Assembly (NCBI RefSeq): GCF_019422935.1
Contig: NZ_JAHZCJ010000007.1
Location: 1-64,000, forward strand
DNA from: Desulfovibrio sp.
GTDB lineage: Bacteria; Desulfobacterota; Desulfovibrionia; Desulfovibrionales; Desulfovibrionaceae
Length of the DNA: 64,000 nucleotides
Direction of reading: 5' to 3'
How positions within the stretch are numbered: the first letter of the stretch is position 1; the number at the start of each line of letters is the position of its first letter. Made by a program: the position numbers and the translations under genes. This document shows, piece by piece, positions 16,918 through 26,459 of this stretch. A model generated the notes under the pieces. That model was not told the DNA's origin and ran no database searches. It saw only the letters and a list, made by a program, of their open reading frames with translations.

Positions 16918-18732
16918 ATGCCCAACACCCGCTTTGACCTCACGCATCCCCCCTTTGATCTGCTGACCAAGGCAGAGGCATCTGCCCTGTCGGCCTCTGC
17001 CGATATCCTTTTTTTCAGCAATGATCAGGAGATTCTTGCCTCGGGGAGTGAGGTTGATGCGCTCTATCTGGTCATGAAGGGCCTTGTTCGTGAAATGTCG
17101 GGCGAAGAAATTGTGGGCGCCTACCGTGAGCACGAGGCCTTTGATTGTCGCGCCTTGGCCACAGGCAGAACGCGGCACAGGTTTGTGGCGCATGAAGAAG
17201 TGCTGCTTTGCGTGTTCCCAGGCCGAGAGGTGCTGGCCTTGACGGAAAAGAACTCGCTTTTCGGTGCGTACTTTTTTGCAACCGTGTCCGACAAGCTGGG
17301 CCAACTTGCCCAAAACCGCGACCGCCGCGAATGGCAGAGCCTTTTTGCGGTCAAGATCAGCGATGCGGGATTTCGGCCGCCCATATTTGCCAAGGCAACG
17401 GATACCATTGCCCACGCCGCGCAGCGCATGAAGGAAAGCCGGAGGCGATCCATCTTTGTGCGCGACGGTTCCAGCACCGGAATTTTCACCACGGGCGACT
17501 TTTGCGACATCGTGGCCAACGCGGTTTCCAACCAGACGCCACTCAAGGCCTGCGCGCAGTTTTCCCTGCTGAGCTGCGAAAAGGACGACTACCTTTTCAA
17601 TGCCCTGCTTCTCATGACCCGCCACAACATCCATCGTATTGTGGTGACGGACAAGGGGCAGCCTGTGGGCGTTCTGGCCATGATCGACCTGCTTTCCTAT
17701 TTTTCCAACCATTCCCTGTCCATAGCGCGGCAGCTCGAGGCGGCCACCACACTGGCCGACCTGCACAGCGCCATGCTGGACATGGAAGCCCTGGTCACAA
17801 CCCTCGTTACCCAGGGCATAAAAACGCCGCAGCTCGCGCGCCTTGTGCAGGTGCTCAACGCGCAGCTCATGGCCCGCCTCTGGCAGATGACGGCCACGCC
17901 CGCCGTATTTGCCGGGAGCGCCCTGCTTGCCCTTGGTTCAGAGGGACGGGGCGAACAGATACTGAAAACCGACCAAGACAACGCGCTGATCCTCGCCGAA
18001 GGCCTGGACGAAAAGGAGGTGGAGCACTCTGCAAACAGTTTTACGGAGCGCATGCTCAGCCTTGGCTACCCGCCCTGCCAGGGCGACATGATGGTGAACC
18101 AGCCGCTCTGGCGGCACACGGCGCGCGGATGGGAACAGACCTTGCGCCAGTGGGCGGACTCCGCGCAGGGCGAGGGGCTTATGCATCTGGCAATTTTTCT
18201 GGATGCGGAAACAGTCTCCGGCCCGGCCTCATGGCTTGAGGCCTGCCGCAAGGCCTTGCGCTCGGCCCTGCACGATGACACAGCGTGGTTTGCGCGCATG
18301 GCCCTGCCCATTGAACAGTTCCCCACCCGAACAGGCGAAAGCGGCTTTTGGCGGCAACTGCTTAACCGCGAAAAAAACGCCCTGCTCGACATCAAGAAAG
18401 CGGGCATTTTTCCCATTGTGCACGGTGCCCGTATTCTGGCGCTGGAGGCGGGCATTGATGCCACCAACACCTTTGACCGACTGGAGGCCCTCACATCACG
18501 CAGTACTATTGAAAAATCACAGGCAGATGATCTGGCCGAATCTCTGGCCTTTCTGATGCGCCTGCGGCTGGACGCAGGCCTTGAAATGCTGTGCAAGGGG
18601 ATCCCCCTGAGCAACGAGATTGATACGGCCTCCCTGTCCACCCTGGACAAAGACCTGTTGCAGGACGCCCTCCAGGTGGTCAAGCGCTTCAAACGCATGA
18701 TCAGCCAGCGCTACGGGCTGGACAGGTTCTAA
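16918..18732 (+). CDS. Cyclic-nucleotide-binding/CBS/DUF294 nucleotidyltransferase-like signalling protein
   Basis: 604-residue cytoplasmic regulator. Domains in order: cyclic-nucleotide-binding-like beta barrel (about 15-125, ILASGSEVDALYLVMKGLVREM), a CBS pair (about 150-270, RSIFVRDG...GIFTTGDFCDIV and NIHRIVVTDKGQPVGVLAMIDLL), then a DUF294 nucleotidyltransferase-like domain with GSEGRGEQILKTDQDNALI near residue 342, and the DUF294 C-terminal domain. The GSxxRxEQxxxTDQD motif is that of GlnD/GlnB-type nucleotidyltransferases. In other bacteria this type of protein is encoded beside acetate permease genes, as here, and may sense nucleotide or energy state. The first of four closely spaced genes; the exonuclease starts 1 bp after it. 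Confidence 0.92.
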   Translation: MPNTRFDLTHPPFDLLTKAEASALSASADILFFSNDQEILASGSEVDALYLVMKGLVREMSGEEIVGAYREHEAFDCRALATGRTRHRFVAHEEVLLCVFPGREVLALTEKNSLFGAYFFATVSDKLGQLAQNRDRREWQSLFAVKISDAGFRPPIFAKATDTIAHAAQRMKESRRRSIFVRDGSSTGIFTTGDFCDIVANAVSNQTPLKACAQFSLLSCEKDDYLFNALLLMTRHNIHRIVVTDKGQPVGVLAMIDLLSYFSNHSLSIARQLEAATTLADLHSAMLDMEALVTTLVTQGIKTPQLARLVQVLNAQLMARLWQMTATPAVFAGSALLALGSEGRGEQILKTDQDNALILAEGLDEKEVEHSANSFTERMLSLGYPPCQGDMMVNQPLWRHTARGWEQTLRQWADSAQGEGLMHLAIFLDAETVSGPASWLEACRKALRSALHDDTAWFARMALPIEQFPTRTGESGFWRQLLNREKNALLDIKKAGIFPIVHGARILALEAGIDATNTFDRLEALTSRSTIEKSQADDLAESLAFLMRLRLDAGLEMLCKGIPLSNEIDTASLSTLDKDLLQDALQVVKRFKRMISQRYGLDRF

Positions 18733-18733
18733 C

Positions 18734-19366
18734 ATGCAAAACACCTGGGTACAGGCCGTGGCGCGCCGCTGGCGCATGCGCGGCCTGCGGGAACCTTACC
18801 GTTCCCTGCTGGACCAGGATGACGGCCTGCTTGTGAGCATTGATTGCGAAACAACCTCGCTCAACGCGAAGGAAGCGGAGCTGTTATCCATCGCCGCCGT
18901 CTGCATAGACGGCAGGCGTCTTTGCACCAGAGACGCCTTTTACGCGCTGATAACGCCGCAGCATGCCCCTGACGGGCAGAATGTGCGCGTGCACGGGTTG
19001 CGCCCGTGTGATTTCAGCACGGGTCTGCCGCTTCAGGATGTGTTGTCGGCTTTTCTTCAGTTTGTCAGAGGCAGAACACTGGTGGGCTATTATCTGCAAT
19101 ACGACCTTGCAGTGTTGAACAAAAACTTGAGGCCACTGATGGGGGCAGCATTGCCAAACAGTCGCATAGAGGTTTCAGGCCGCTATTACGACTGGCGATT
19201 TGCGCAATATCCTGGCGCCTACATTGATCTGCGATGGGAAACGATGGTCAGAAATCTTCGCCTTCCCACGCTGCCAAGGCACGATGCCATGAACGACGCC
19301 ATAACAGCCGCCATGATGTATCTGGCGCTGCAATCGCGCGGATACGGCGCGCACAGGCTCCCATAA
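18734..19366 (+). CDS. DnaQ-like DEDD 3'-5' exonuclease
   Basis: 210 residues with the exonuclease I motif SIDCETTSLNAKEAELLSI (catalytic Asp37 and Glu39), motif II around GRTLVGYYLQYDLAVLNK, and motif III HDAMNDAITAAMMYLALQ with His then Asp. This is the DEDDh arrangement. The N-terminal 35 residues are basic. It is too short for a polymerase and has no other domain. It is translationally close to the DUF294 gene and followed 54 bp later by DUF485. A pairing with DUF294 proteins upstream of actP is known elsewhere, but the substrate is unknown. Confidence 0.9.
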   Translation: MQNTWVQAVARRWRMRGLREPYRSLLDQDDGLLVSIDCETTSLNAKEAELLSIAAVCIDGRRLCTRDAFYALITPQHAPDGQNVRVHGLRPCDFSTGLPLQDVLSAFLQFVRGRTLVGYYLQYDLAVLNKNLRPLMGAALPNSRIEVSGRYYDWRFAQYPGAYIDLRWETMVRNLRLPTLPRHDAMNDAITAAMMYLALQSRGYGAHRLP

Positions 19367-19420
19367 CGTCCAATGTCTGCGCAAAAGACATTGCGGACAA
19401 AAGTATGCGAGGAGGGAACA

Positions 19421-19735
19421 ATGGCCTCAGAACTGACGCAACGAATCGAAAAGAACGCGCAATACCAGCACTTGATCAAGACGCGCAACGCCCTTGGCTG
19501 GCGCCTCACGCTTGTGGTTTTTGCCGCATATTACGGTTTTATTCTGGTTGTCGCCTTTGACAAACAGCTCTTTGCCACACCTCTTGCAGCAGGAATGACG
19601 ACGACATGGGGCATCCCCCTGGGCATCGGCATCATCCTGCTGACCGTTGTGCTTACAGCGGTCTATGTTCGCAAGGCCAACAACGAGTTTGACCCTGCGC
19701 TCAAGCAGATTCTTGAAAAAGAGGTGCGGTCATGA
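19421..19735 (+). CDS. DUF485 membrane protein (YjcH-like)
   Basis: 104 residues with two membrane helices (about 28-50, [18 protein letters not shown], and 61-85, [21 protein letters not shown]). The DUF485 family (YjcH) is the usual partner of the acetate symporter ActP. ATG 19421 has GGAGGG upstream; its last codons overlap the start of actP by 4 nt (ATGA), which implies coupled translation. Its role is not established. Confidence 0.92.
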   Translation: MASELTQRIEKNAQYQHLIKTRNALGWRLTLVVFAAYYGFILVVAFDKQLFATPLAAGMTTTWGIPLGIGIILLTVVLTAVYVRKANNEFDPALKQILEKEVRS

Positions 19736-21456
19736 GTGGAATAAGCGCTTGCACATCCTCCCATAGGCTCAGGCAACAAAAATCCGCCCCGACTATCAGC
19801 GCTGCAACATTCTGCACGGCGCTTTTTATCGCTTTGCTGCCCGGTCAGCCCCTGGCGGCAGGAGTCATAGAAGAAACGCAAAAGCAGAATACCGACTGGA
19901 CAGCCATCATCATGTTCACCATTTTTGTCGGCGCATCGCTGTGGATAACCAAGTGGGCCGCCAAGCGCACCCGCTCCGCTGCGGATTTTTACACGGCAGG
20001 CGGCGGCATCACGGGTTTTCAGAACGGCCTTGCCATCGCGGGCGACTTTATGTCGGCGGCCTCCTTTCTGGGCATTTCAGCCGCCGTCATGGCAACGGGC
20101 TTTGACGGCCTGATCTATGCCATCGGCTTTCAGGTGGGCTGGCCGCTCATAACCTTCATGCTGGCGGAGCGTCTGCGTAATCTTGGGCGCTTCACCTTTG
20201 CCGATGTGGTGGCCTACAGGCTCCAGCAGGTGCCTGTGCGCATATTTGCCGCATCGGGCACCCTTGTCGTGGTGCTGTTCTATCTTATAGCGCAGATGGT
20301 GGGCGCGGGGCAGCTCATCAAGCTGCTCTTCGGGCTTGATTACCACTATGCGGTGGTTATCGTGGGCCTGCTCATGATGGCCTATGTGCTTTTTGGCGGC
20401 ATGACGGCAACCACATGGGTGCAGATCATCAAGGCCTGCCTGCTGCTCGGCGGGGCCTCGTTCATGGCCTTTATGGTTATGGCCCAATATGGGTTCAGCC
20501 CCGAAAAACTTTTCACCGCCGCTGTGGGCATCAAAAAAAGCGCGGCCATCATGGGGCCGGGCGGCTTTGTCAAAGACCCTGTTTCGGCCATTTCGCTTGG
20601 CATTGCCCTCATGTTCGGCACTGCCGGGCTGCCGCATATCCTGATGCGCTTTTTTACCGTTCCGGACGCCAGGGAAGCCAGAAAAAGCGTACTCTGGGCA
20701 ACCACATGGATCGGCTATTTCTACATTCTGACCTTCATCATAGGCTTTGGTGCCATAGTGTTTGTGAGCACCAATCCCGAATTCCTCGATGCTAACGGCG
20801 TCTTGCGCGGTGGCGGCAACATGGCTGCCGTGCATCTGGCCAACGCCATTGGCGGCAATATCTTTCTTGGCTTTATGTCGGCGGTGGCCTTTGCCACCAT
20901 TCTGGCAGTAGTGGCCGGGCTGACGCTTTCCGGCGCGTCTGCCGTGGCGCACGACCTCTACGCCTCTGCCCTCAAAAAGGGCAAGGCCAGCTCCAGCGAG
21001 GAGCTTAAAATCTCCAAACTGACAACCGTGGCCCTTGGCATCATTGCCATGTTTCTTGGCATCGTGTTTGAAAAACAGAACGTGGCATTCATGGTGTCGC
21101 TGGCCTTTGCCATTGCGGCCTCGGCCAACTTTCCGGCCCTGATCCTCTCAGTACTGTGGAAGGGCTGCACCACCAGAGGGGCTGTTGCCGGGGGCTTTGC
21201 AGGCCTGCTGGCCGCGCTGGTCATGACCATGCTCTCGGATGCCGTGTGGGTGGCGACTCTGGGCAATCCGCCCGGCTCCGCGCCCTTTCCGTATTCCTCC
21301 CCGGCCATCTTTTCCATGCCGCTGGCCTTTTTGTGCATCTGGGTAGTGTCCATATGCGATCAGTCCCCGCAGGCGCAGAAGGAAAGGGAGGCTTTTGCCG
21401 ACCAGAAAATCCGGTCTGAGACCGGCCTTGGAGCTTTCAAACCCACTGCGCATTAA
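19732..21456 (+). CDS. actP: Cation/acetate symporter ActP (sodium:solute symporter family)
   Basis: 574-residue transporter with an N-terminal signal-like hydrophobic segment ([20 protein letters not shown]) followed by 12-13 predicted membrane helices. SSS-family motifs are [32 protein letters not shown] near residue 86 and [25 protein letters not shown] near 300. The closest type is ActP, which takes up acetate and similar short monocarboxylates. In a sulfate reducer this may import acetate or recover it. It is the last gene of the DUF294-exonuclease-DUF485-actP cluster. Confidence 0.93.
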   Translation: MSGISACTSSHRLRQQKSAPTISAATFCTALFIALLPGQPLAAGVIEETQKQNTDWTAIIMFTIFVGASLWITKWAAKRTRSAADFYTAGGGITGFQNGLAIAGDFMSAASFLGISAAVMATGFDGLIYAIGFQVGWPLITFMLAERLRNLGRFTFADVVAYRLQQVPVRIFAASGTLVVVLFYLIAQMVGAGQLIKLLFGLDYHYAVVIVGLLMMAYVLFGGMTATTWVQIIKACLLLGGASFMAFMVMAQYGFSPEKLFTAAVGIKKSAAIMGPGGFVKDPVSAISLGIALMFGTAGLPHILMRFFTVPDAREARKSVLWATTWIGYFYILTFIIGFGAIVFVSTNPEFLDANGVLRGGGNMAAVHLANAIGGNIFLGFMSAVAFATILAVVAGLTLSGASAVAHDLYASALKKGKASSSEELKISKLTTVALGIIAMFLGIVFEKQNVAFMVSLAFAIAASANFPALILSVLWKGCTTRGAVAGGFAGLLAALVMTMLSDAVWVATLGNPPGSAPFPYSSPAIFSMPLAFLCIWVVSICDQSPQAQKEREAFADQKIRSETGLGAFKPTAH

Positions 21457-21809
21457 TCCAAGCAAGCGCGGCCTGGCCCTCACCAAGCCGAGTAGCAAGG
21501 CCAGACACGGGGAGGGTCAGCCTTGCGGACAACCCATCAAACAGCCTGCCCGCCCAGAACAGATAATTTTCGGGCGGGCAGGCTCAATGCCTTTGTAAAG
21601 CGCATCCGCAAAAGCAACACGACATCGTAGGCCCTCTTATTTTGCGGCGCGCGACTGCGTATGCCAACGCATTCCGGTTGCGGCGCTTTTCTTTGCGGGC
21701 TTGCCTTGCCGACTGCTGCAAATTTTGCCATGATGTTCATGACGCTTCTGCCGGTTTTTTTGGCCCTTATACCCTTGTCCGGCGCAACAATCCTTTGAGG
21801 AGGGCATCC
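21457..21809. other. Intergenic region after actP with a strong hairpin
   Basis: A perfect 12-bp stem, GCCTGCCCGCCC (21544-21555) with GGGCGGGCAGGC (21572-21583), can act as a terminator, though no long T run follows. The rest of the 350 bases shows no gene; AGGAGGG at 21799 belongs to the next gene. Confidence 0.6.
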
Positions 21810-22364
21810 ATGCTTACCCCCAACCAGTGTGTGCTTTACAGCGGCGGCGCCGCAGGAACAGAGCAGTTCTTCGGCGCTTTGGCCGAAAGCTGGGGTATGG
21901 AAGAAGTAAACTACAGCTTTGAAGGTCACCAGATCGAACGTACGCGCGGCGTGCGGGTGCTCACCTCTGAAGAACTGGCCCTCAAGGATGTCAGCCTGAC
22001 CTACGTTTCACGCCTCATGAGCCGCGAATACACGCGCGCACCCCTTTTCCGCAAAGTCTTGCAGTCCATCTGCTGGCAGGTCAGCAGCGGCGAGCAGATC
22101 ATCGTTATCGGCGCAGTCCAGCCTGACGGCACCGTCAAGGGCGGCACCGGGTGGGGCGCGGAATTTGCCAAGATCTGCAACAAGCCCCTGCTTGTTTTTG
22201 ATCAGCCCAAGAATGCCTGGTTTTTCTGGAACAAGGACAACTGGACCCAGACAGACGAACCCATGATCACCCACGCCCATTTTGCCGCCACCGGCACGCG
22301 TTTTCTTGAAGACAATGGCCGTATCGCCATTCAGAACCTGTTTGCGCGTTCTTTTTCGCGCTAA
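21810..22364 (+). CDS. Conserved hypothetical protein, possible SLOG/Rossmann-like fold
   Basis: 184 residues from ATG 21810 (MLTPNQCVLYSGGAAGTEQFF), preceded by GAGGAGGG. I do not recognise the family with certainty. Glycine-rich segments YSGGAAGTE near residue 10 and KGGTGWGAEFAKICNKPLLVFDQ near 110 recall SLOG (lysine decarboxylase/YpsA-like) proteins, where a GG-T motif binds nucleotide. ALKDVSLTYVSRLMSRE and WFFWNKDNW are distinctive. It is monocistronic, ahead of the siroheme decarboxylase gene by 143 bp, with a hairpin (ACGGCCCC 22415-22422 / GGGGCCGT 22440-22447) between them. Confidence 0.6.
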   Translation: MLTPNQCVLYSGGAAGTEQFFGALAESWGMEEVNYSFEGHQIERTRGVRVLTSEELALKDVSLTYVSRLMSREYTRAPLFRKVLQSICWQVSSGEQIIVIGAVQPDGTVKGGTGWGAEFAKICNKPLLVFDQPKNAWFFWNKDNWTQTDEPMITHAHFAATGTRFLEDNGRIAIQNLFARSFSR

Positions 22365-22507
22365 AGCAGAATACTATTGTCAATGCACTAGAAAGATAAT
22401 CCGCTTCTGCTGCAACGGCCCCTGGTTCGCGAACGGCCCGGGGCCGTGCTTGCGGCATATACCCCACCTGCCGCAGGCAGCGCCTCAGCCATAGTACCGG
22501 AGAATTC

Positions 22508-22987
22508 ATGAGCCGTCAGTTTACCCCCGCAGAGCAGGCAGTGCTGCGCATCGTGCAGGACAATCTGCCCGATTCGCTCACGCCTTACGCCGATATTGCC
22601 GAAAAGGCAGGAATGACAGAAAATCAGGTGCTTGAGCTGCTTGGTTCGCTCAAGGAATCCGGGGCAATCCGCCGTTTTGGAGCCAGCATCAAACACCAGA
22701 AAACCGGCTGGACGCACAACGCCATGGTGGCCTGGAAGATCAACGCCGATCTGGTGGAACAGTGCGGCACGCAGGCCGCACTGCACGACCACATCTCCCA
22801 TGTCTACTATCGCCCCAGCTCCGCGCCCGACTGGCCCTATGAACTCTACACCATGATTCATGGACGCAGCGAGGCCGAATGCCTTGGGGTGGTGGAAGAC
22901 CTCAAGCGTGATACCCTGCTGCGCGAGCATGCCGTGCTGCGCAGCCTCAAGGAACTGAAAAAAATTTCCATGACCTATTTTGCCTGA
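22508..22987 (+). CDS. ahbB: Siroheme decarboxylase subunit (AhbA/AhbB, Lrp/AsnC-like)
   Basis: 159 residues with an Lrp/AsnC-type winged helix ([47 protein letters not shown]) and a C-terminal ferredoxin-like domain. This is the architecture of AhbA/AhbB (NirDLGH-like), which together decarboxylate siroheme to 12,18-didecarboxysiroheme in the heme route of sulfate reducers. Seen signs: [27 protein letters not shown] and the VYYRPSS region. hemL follows 15 bp later, supporting tetrapyrrole synthesis rather than transcription control. Whether it is AhbA or AhbB is uncertain; the partner subunit is not in this window. Confidence 0.8.
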   Translation: MSRQFTPAEQAVLRIVQDNLPDSLTPYADIAEKAGMTENQVLELLGSLKESGAIRRFGASIKHQKTGWTHNAMVAWKINADLVEQCGTQAALHDHISHVYYRPSSAPDWPYELYTMIHGRSEAECLGVVEDLKRDTLLREHAVLRSLKELKKISMTYFA

Positions 22988-23002
22988 TACAAGGAGCCTT
23001 TG

Positions 23003-24274
23003 ATGGATACCACTTCTCGGCAGCTTTTTGAAAAGGCCTGCGCGGTTATTCCCGGCGGCGTCAACAGCCCTGTGCGCGCCTGCCACAACGTGGACAGCCA
23101 GCCCCTGTTCATAGCTGAAGCTCACGGCTGCCGGATTACCGATGTGGACGGCCACGAGTATGTCGACTTTGTACTCTCCTGGGGGCCCATGATCCTTGGG
23201 CATGACGAACCTTCCGTCACCCGGGCCGTGTGCGAGGCCGCCAAACGCGGCACCAGCTACGGCGCTCCCTGCCCGGCAGAAGTAACCCTGGCAGAAGAAG
23301 TGATTGCCGCCATGCCCAGCCTTGAAATGGTGCGCATGGTCAACTCCGGCACCGAGGCCACCATGAGCGCCCTGCGCCTGGCCCGCGCCGCCACCAAGCG
23401 GGACAAGGTGCTCAAGTTTGTAGGCTGCTACCACGGCCACGCCGATCCCTTCCTCGCCGCCGCCGGTTCCGGCCTTGCCACGTTCTCCATTCCCGGCACT
23501 CCCGGCGTGCCCGCAGCCGTTGTGGCCGATACCCTGCTTGCGCCCTACAACGACCTTGATGCGGTCAAAACTATCTTTGAGCAGCACGGCGCGAGCATTG
23601 CCGCCATCATTGTGGAACCCGTGGCCGCCAATATGGGCCTTGTGCTGCCCAAGCCCGGCTTTCTCGAAGGCCTGCGCGCCGTCTGCGACCAGTACGGCAG
23701 CCTGCTCATTTTTGACGAAGTCATCACCGGTTTTCGCGCGGCCTTTGGCGGCGCGCAGGCCCGCTTCAGCATAGATCCCGACCTCACCACCTTTGGCAAG
23801 ATCATTGGCGGCGGTCTGCCCGTGGGCGCTTTTGGCGGCAAGCGCCGCTACATGGAGCTCATCGCGCCCAGAGGCGGCGTGTATCAGGCGGGCACGCTTT
23901 CGGGCAATCCGCTGGCAATGGCTGCCGGCATTGCCACTCTGCGCTATCTCAAAACCGCCGATTACGCGGCGCTTGAAAAGCGCACCCATACCTTTGCCAT
24001 GGCGTTGCGCGACATTCTGGCATCCAAGGGCGTACCTATTCAGATGCCCACCCTTGCCTCCATGTTCTGCCCCTATTTCAGCGAACAGGAAGTTACGGAC
24101 TTTGCCAGCGCCACGTTGTGCGATCAGAAGCTTTTCACCACGTTCTACAAGCAGATGCGCGCTCACGGCATCTACCTTGCGCCTTCCGGCTACGAGACTG
24201 GCATGGTTTCCTTCGTCCACACGGACGAGGATTTCAACAAGGCTCTGGACGCGGCCCGCAAGGTCATTTTTTAA
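23003..24274 (+). CDS. hemL: Glutamate-1-semialdehyde 2,1-aminomutase
   Basis: PLP enzyme making 5-aminolevulinate in the C5 pathway. ATG 23003 is chosen over the adjacent TTG; AAGGAG lies 6 nt upstream. 423 residues with [15 protein letters not shown], the PLP-binding [25 protein letters not shown] with the cofactor Asp, and the Schiff-base Lys in [18 protein letters not shown] near residue 265. It is operonic with ahbB upstream; a strong terminator follows. Confidence 0.97.
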   Translation: MDTTSRQLFEKACAVIPGGVNSPVRACHNVDSQPLFIAEAHGCRITDVDGHEYVDFVLSWGPMILGHDEPSVTRAVCEAAKRGTSYGAPCPAEVTLAEEVIAAMPSLEMVRMVNSGTEATMSALRLARAATKRDKVLKFVGCYHGHADPFLAAAGSGLATFSIPGTPGVPAAVVADTLLAPYNDLDAVKTIFEQHGASIAAIIVEPVAANMGLVLPKPGFLEGLRAVCDQYGSLLIFDEVITGFRAAFGGAQARFSIDPDLTTFGKIIGGGLPVGAFGGKRRYMELIAPRGGVYQAGTLSGNPLAMAAGIATLRYLKTADYAALEKRTHTFAMALRDILASKGVPIQMPTLASMFCPYFSEQEVTDFASATLCDQKLFTTFYKQMRAHGIYLAPSGYETGMVSFVHTDEDFNKALDAARKVIF

Positions 24275-24285
24275 GTCGAACCAGC

Positions 24286-24326
24286 AAGAAGGGAACCTCA
24301 CTGCGGGGTTCCCTTCTTTATTTTTT
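24286..24326 (+). terminator. Terminator after hemL
   Basis: AAGAAGGGAACC (24286-24297) pairs with GGTTCCCTTCTT (24307-24318), followed by a T-rich run. Confidence 0.9.
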
Positions 24327-24365
24327 CCACACAGCGGCATCCGCCAGACAGCCGAGGGAGGCCCC

Positions 24366-25586
24366 TTGCACAGTCCCCGCAGAATCACCGCGCTTGCCTG
24401 CTATGCGCTCAGCCAGTCTGCTCTGCCTCTGGCGCAGCGCCTGGCGGACTGCCTTGCGGTCAAACCGTGGGGCCTGCCCGGTCAAATCCCGCATCCCGCA
24501 CGTCCGGCCCAGTCATCAGAGCAGCCAGCCCCCGGCAAATCTTCCGGTCTGGCCCGCGTGGAAATTTTCGCCCCATCGCGGTTTTGCCCGGCGGGGGTTA
24601 CGCCCTTTGAAAAAATCGGCTCCCTGCTGGCGGCAACCTATAAAAATTTTGCGGCGCATGCCTTCATCGGCGCAACGGGCATAGCCGTGCGTGCGCTTGC
24701 GCCACTGCTGGCTCACAAGAGCACCGATGCCCCCGTGATCGTACTTGATCCTGCGGGGCGGCACGTTATAAGCCTGCTCTCCGGCCACTGGGGCGGAGCC
24801 AACGAACTGGCCAGCCATGTGGCCCACCTGCTCGGGGCAACGGCAGTTATCACAACAGCCTCGGACTCAGCCTCCGACGCACCCGGAGCAAGAACAAGTC
24901 AGCCCAGCAAGAGCTCTCCTGCACTGGATATGCTCCTGCGCAACGCGGGGCTGCTGCCCGTGGACTGGAACCGCCTGCCCGCAGCGCAAGCCGCCATAAT
25001 CGAAGGGGAAAGCCTGAGCCTTTGGGATCCCTGCCATGCCGTACCGGATCATCCCATGTTGCAACGCCTGCCCGCAGGGGAAGCCGATGCCACGCCGCCG
25101 GAACACCGCGGCCCCCTGGTTGCGGCGCACTGGCGCGAGCTTGCACCAAGCCCCGCAATCTTGCGCGTGGCTGTTCCCCGGCTGGTGATCGGTCTTGGCT
25201 GCCGCAAAAACGCGCCCAGCGATATGGTGGAAACCGCCACACGCAAACTGCTGGCGGCCCAAAGGCTTGAACCTCTGGCTGTGGCTGCGCTGGCGACCGT
25301 GAAAGAAAAATTACAGGAACCAGCCCTGCAAGCCCTTGCCGAGAGGATGGGCGTTCCTTTGCATGGCTTTGAAGCCGCCGACCTCGCACGCTGCCCCACG
25401 CCCAATCCGTCCACAGCGGCGGGCAAGCGCTTTAAACAGCCACCTTTCAGCGTGTGCGAAGCAGCGGCCCTGCTGGCAGCAGCGCAGATTTTTTCGGCGG
25501 GCGCGCCCCGTCTGCTTCTCCCCAAAACTATCGAGCAAGGTCAGTTAACCCTGGCCTTAGCCATCTCGGACAGGATTGAACGATGA
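24366..25586 (+). CDS. cbiG: Cobalt-precorrin 5A hydrolase CbiG
   Basis: Opens the lactone ring of cobalt-precorrin-5A in anaerobic cobalamin synthesis. There is no ATG in the right place; TTG 24366 (LHSPRRITALACYALSQ) with GAGGGAGG just upstream is the best start, giving 406 residues. The CbiG core FIGATGIAVRALAPLL, LDPAGRHVISLLSGHWGGANELA and a C-terminal domain starting VIGLGCRKNAPSD are clear. The linker near residues 165-275 is long and Pro/Ala-rich. It overlaps cbiH by 4 nt. Confidence 0.92.
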   Translation: MHSPRRITALACYALSQSALPLAQRLADCLAVKPWGLPGQIPHPARPAQSSEQPAPGKSSGLARVEIFAPSRFCPAGVTPFEKIGSLLAATYKNFAAHAFIGATGIAVRALAPLLAHKSTDAPVIVLDPAGRHVISLLSGHWGGANELASHVAHLLGATAVITTASDSASDAPGARTSQPSKSSPALDMLLRNAGLLPVDWNRLPAAQAAIIEGESLSLWDPCHAVPDHPMLQRLPAGEADATPPEHRGPLVAAHWRELAPSPAILRVAVPRLVIGLGCRKNAPSDMVETATRKLLAAQRLEPLAVAALATVKEKLQEPALQALAERMGVPLHGFEAADLARCPTPNPSTAAGKRFKQPPFSVCEAAALLAAAQIFSAGAPRLLLPKTIEQGQLTLALAISDRIER

Positions 25587-26362
25587 ACCCAGCCAGTCTG
25601 CATGTTGTCGGCCTCGGCCCTGGCGATGCCGCATGTCTTACCCCTCAGGCCCGCACGGCCATAGAGAATGCATCCTGCGTGGCTGGCTACAGCCTCTATA
25701 TGGAACTTGTGCCGCCGGAACTGCTGGCAGGCAAGCAGTGCATCAGCACTGGCATGCGGCACGAGGAAGAGCGCTGCGCCGCGGCGGTGGACGCAGCCCT
25801 GTCAGGCCAGCCCACGGCCCTTGTCTGTTCTGGCGATCCCGGTATCTACGCGCTGGCGGGTCTGGCCCTCGAGATTCTGGAAAGCCGGGGCCTTGTGGGC
25901 CGCGTACCCTTCAATGTTGTGCCGGGCGTTCCGGCGGTGTGCGCGGCGGCAGCCCTGCTGGGCGCTCCCCTGATGCACGATTTTGCCTGCATCAGCCTGA
26001 GCGACCTGCTCACGCCGTGGGAAACCATTGAACGCAGGCTCCACGCGGCCCTTGAGGCCGATTTTGTCTGCGCCATCTATAATCCCCGTTCCAAGGGGCG
26101 GCCCCACCATCTGGAACAAGCTCTTGAAATTGCCCGGCAATTCCGCGCGCCGCACTGCCCTGTGGGGCTTGTGCGCAAGGCCTTTCGCCCCGGCGAAGAA
26201 GCCCGCGTGTTCCGCCTAGACCAGTTCGACCCGGAACAGGTCGACATGCTCTCCATCCTCATCATCGGCAATGCAGAAAGCCGGGCCTTGGGGAACTTCA
26301 TGCTCACCCCCAGAGGCTACGCGCGAAAAAAGAGTTCCAATCTCGGCAACTTATCAAAATAG
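25583..26362 (+). CDS. cbiH: Precorrin-3B/cobalt-factor III C17-methyltransferase
   Basis: SAM-dependent methyltransferase of corrin ring contraction (CbiH/CobJ). 259 residues with HVVGLGPGDAACLTPQA at the N-terminus, VCSGDPGIYALAGLA near residue 80, VPGVPAVCAAAALLGAPLMHDFACISLSDLLTPW near 117 and CAIYNPRSKGRP near 160. It starts inside the last codon of cbiG (ATGA overlap). Cobalamin genes beside hemL and cytochrome c3 match the gene order I recall from D. vulgaris. Confidence 0.95.
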   Translation: MNPASLHVVGLGPGDAACLTPQARTAIENASCVAGYSLYMELVPPELLAGKQCISTGMRHEEERCAAAVDAALSGQPTALVCSGDPGIYALAGLALEILESRGLVGRVPFNVVPGVPAVCAAAALLGAPLMHDFACISLSDLLTPWETIERRLHAALEADFVCAIYNPRSKGRPHHLEQALEIARQFRAPHCPVGLVRKAFRPGEEARVFRLDQFDPEQVDMLSILIIGNAESRALGNFMLTPRGYARKKSSNLGNLSK

Positions 26363-26387
26363 TTGGGATGTCATTTTCCCATAGTCA

Positions 26388-26416
26388 TTGACTTACCGTA
26401 ATGAGGGCCGTAAAAT
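26388..26416 (+). promoter_or_regulatory. Sigma-70-type promoter for cytochrome c3
   Basis: TTGACT (26388-26393) and TAAAAT (26411-26416) are separated by 17 bp, about 45 bp before the GTG start of the cytochrome gene. Confidence 0.65.
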
Positions 26417-26459
26417 CACACCAATTTGTTCTCATCTGCCGCACAAAAGGAGGTCTGCC

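Noticed and set aside
22388..24388. Minus-strand frame of 666 codons opposite hemL
   Set aside because: Shadow of the siroheme decarboxylase and hemL genes, which have clear family matches.
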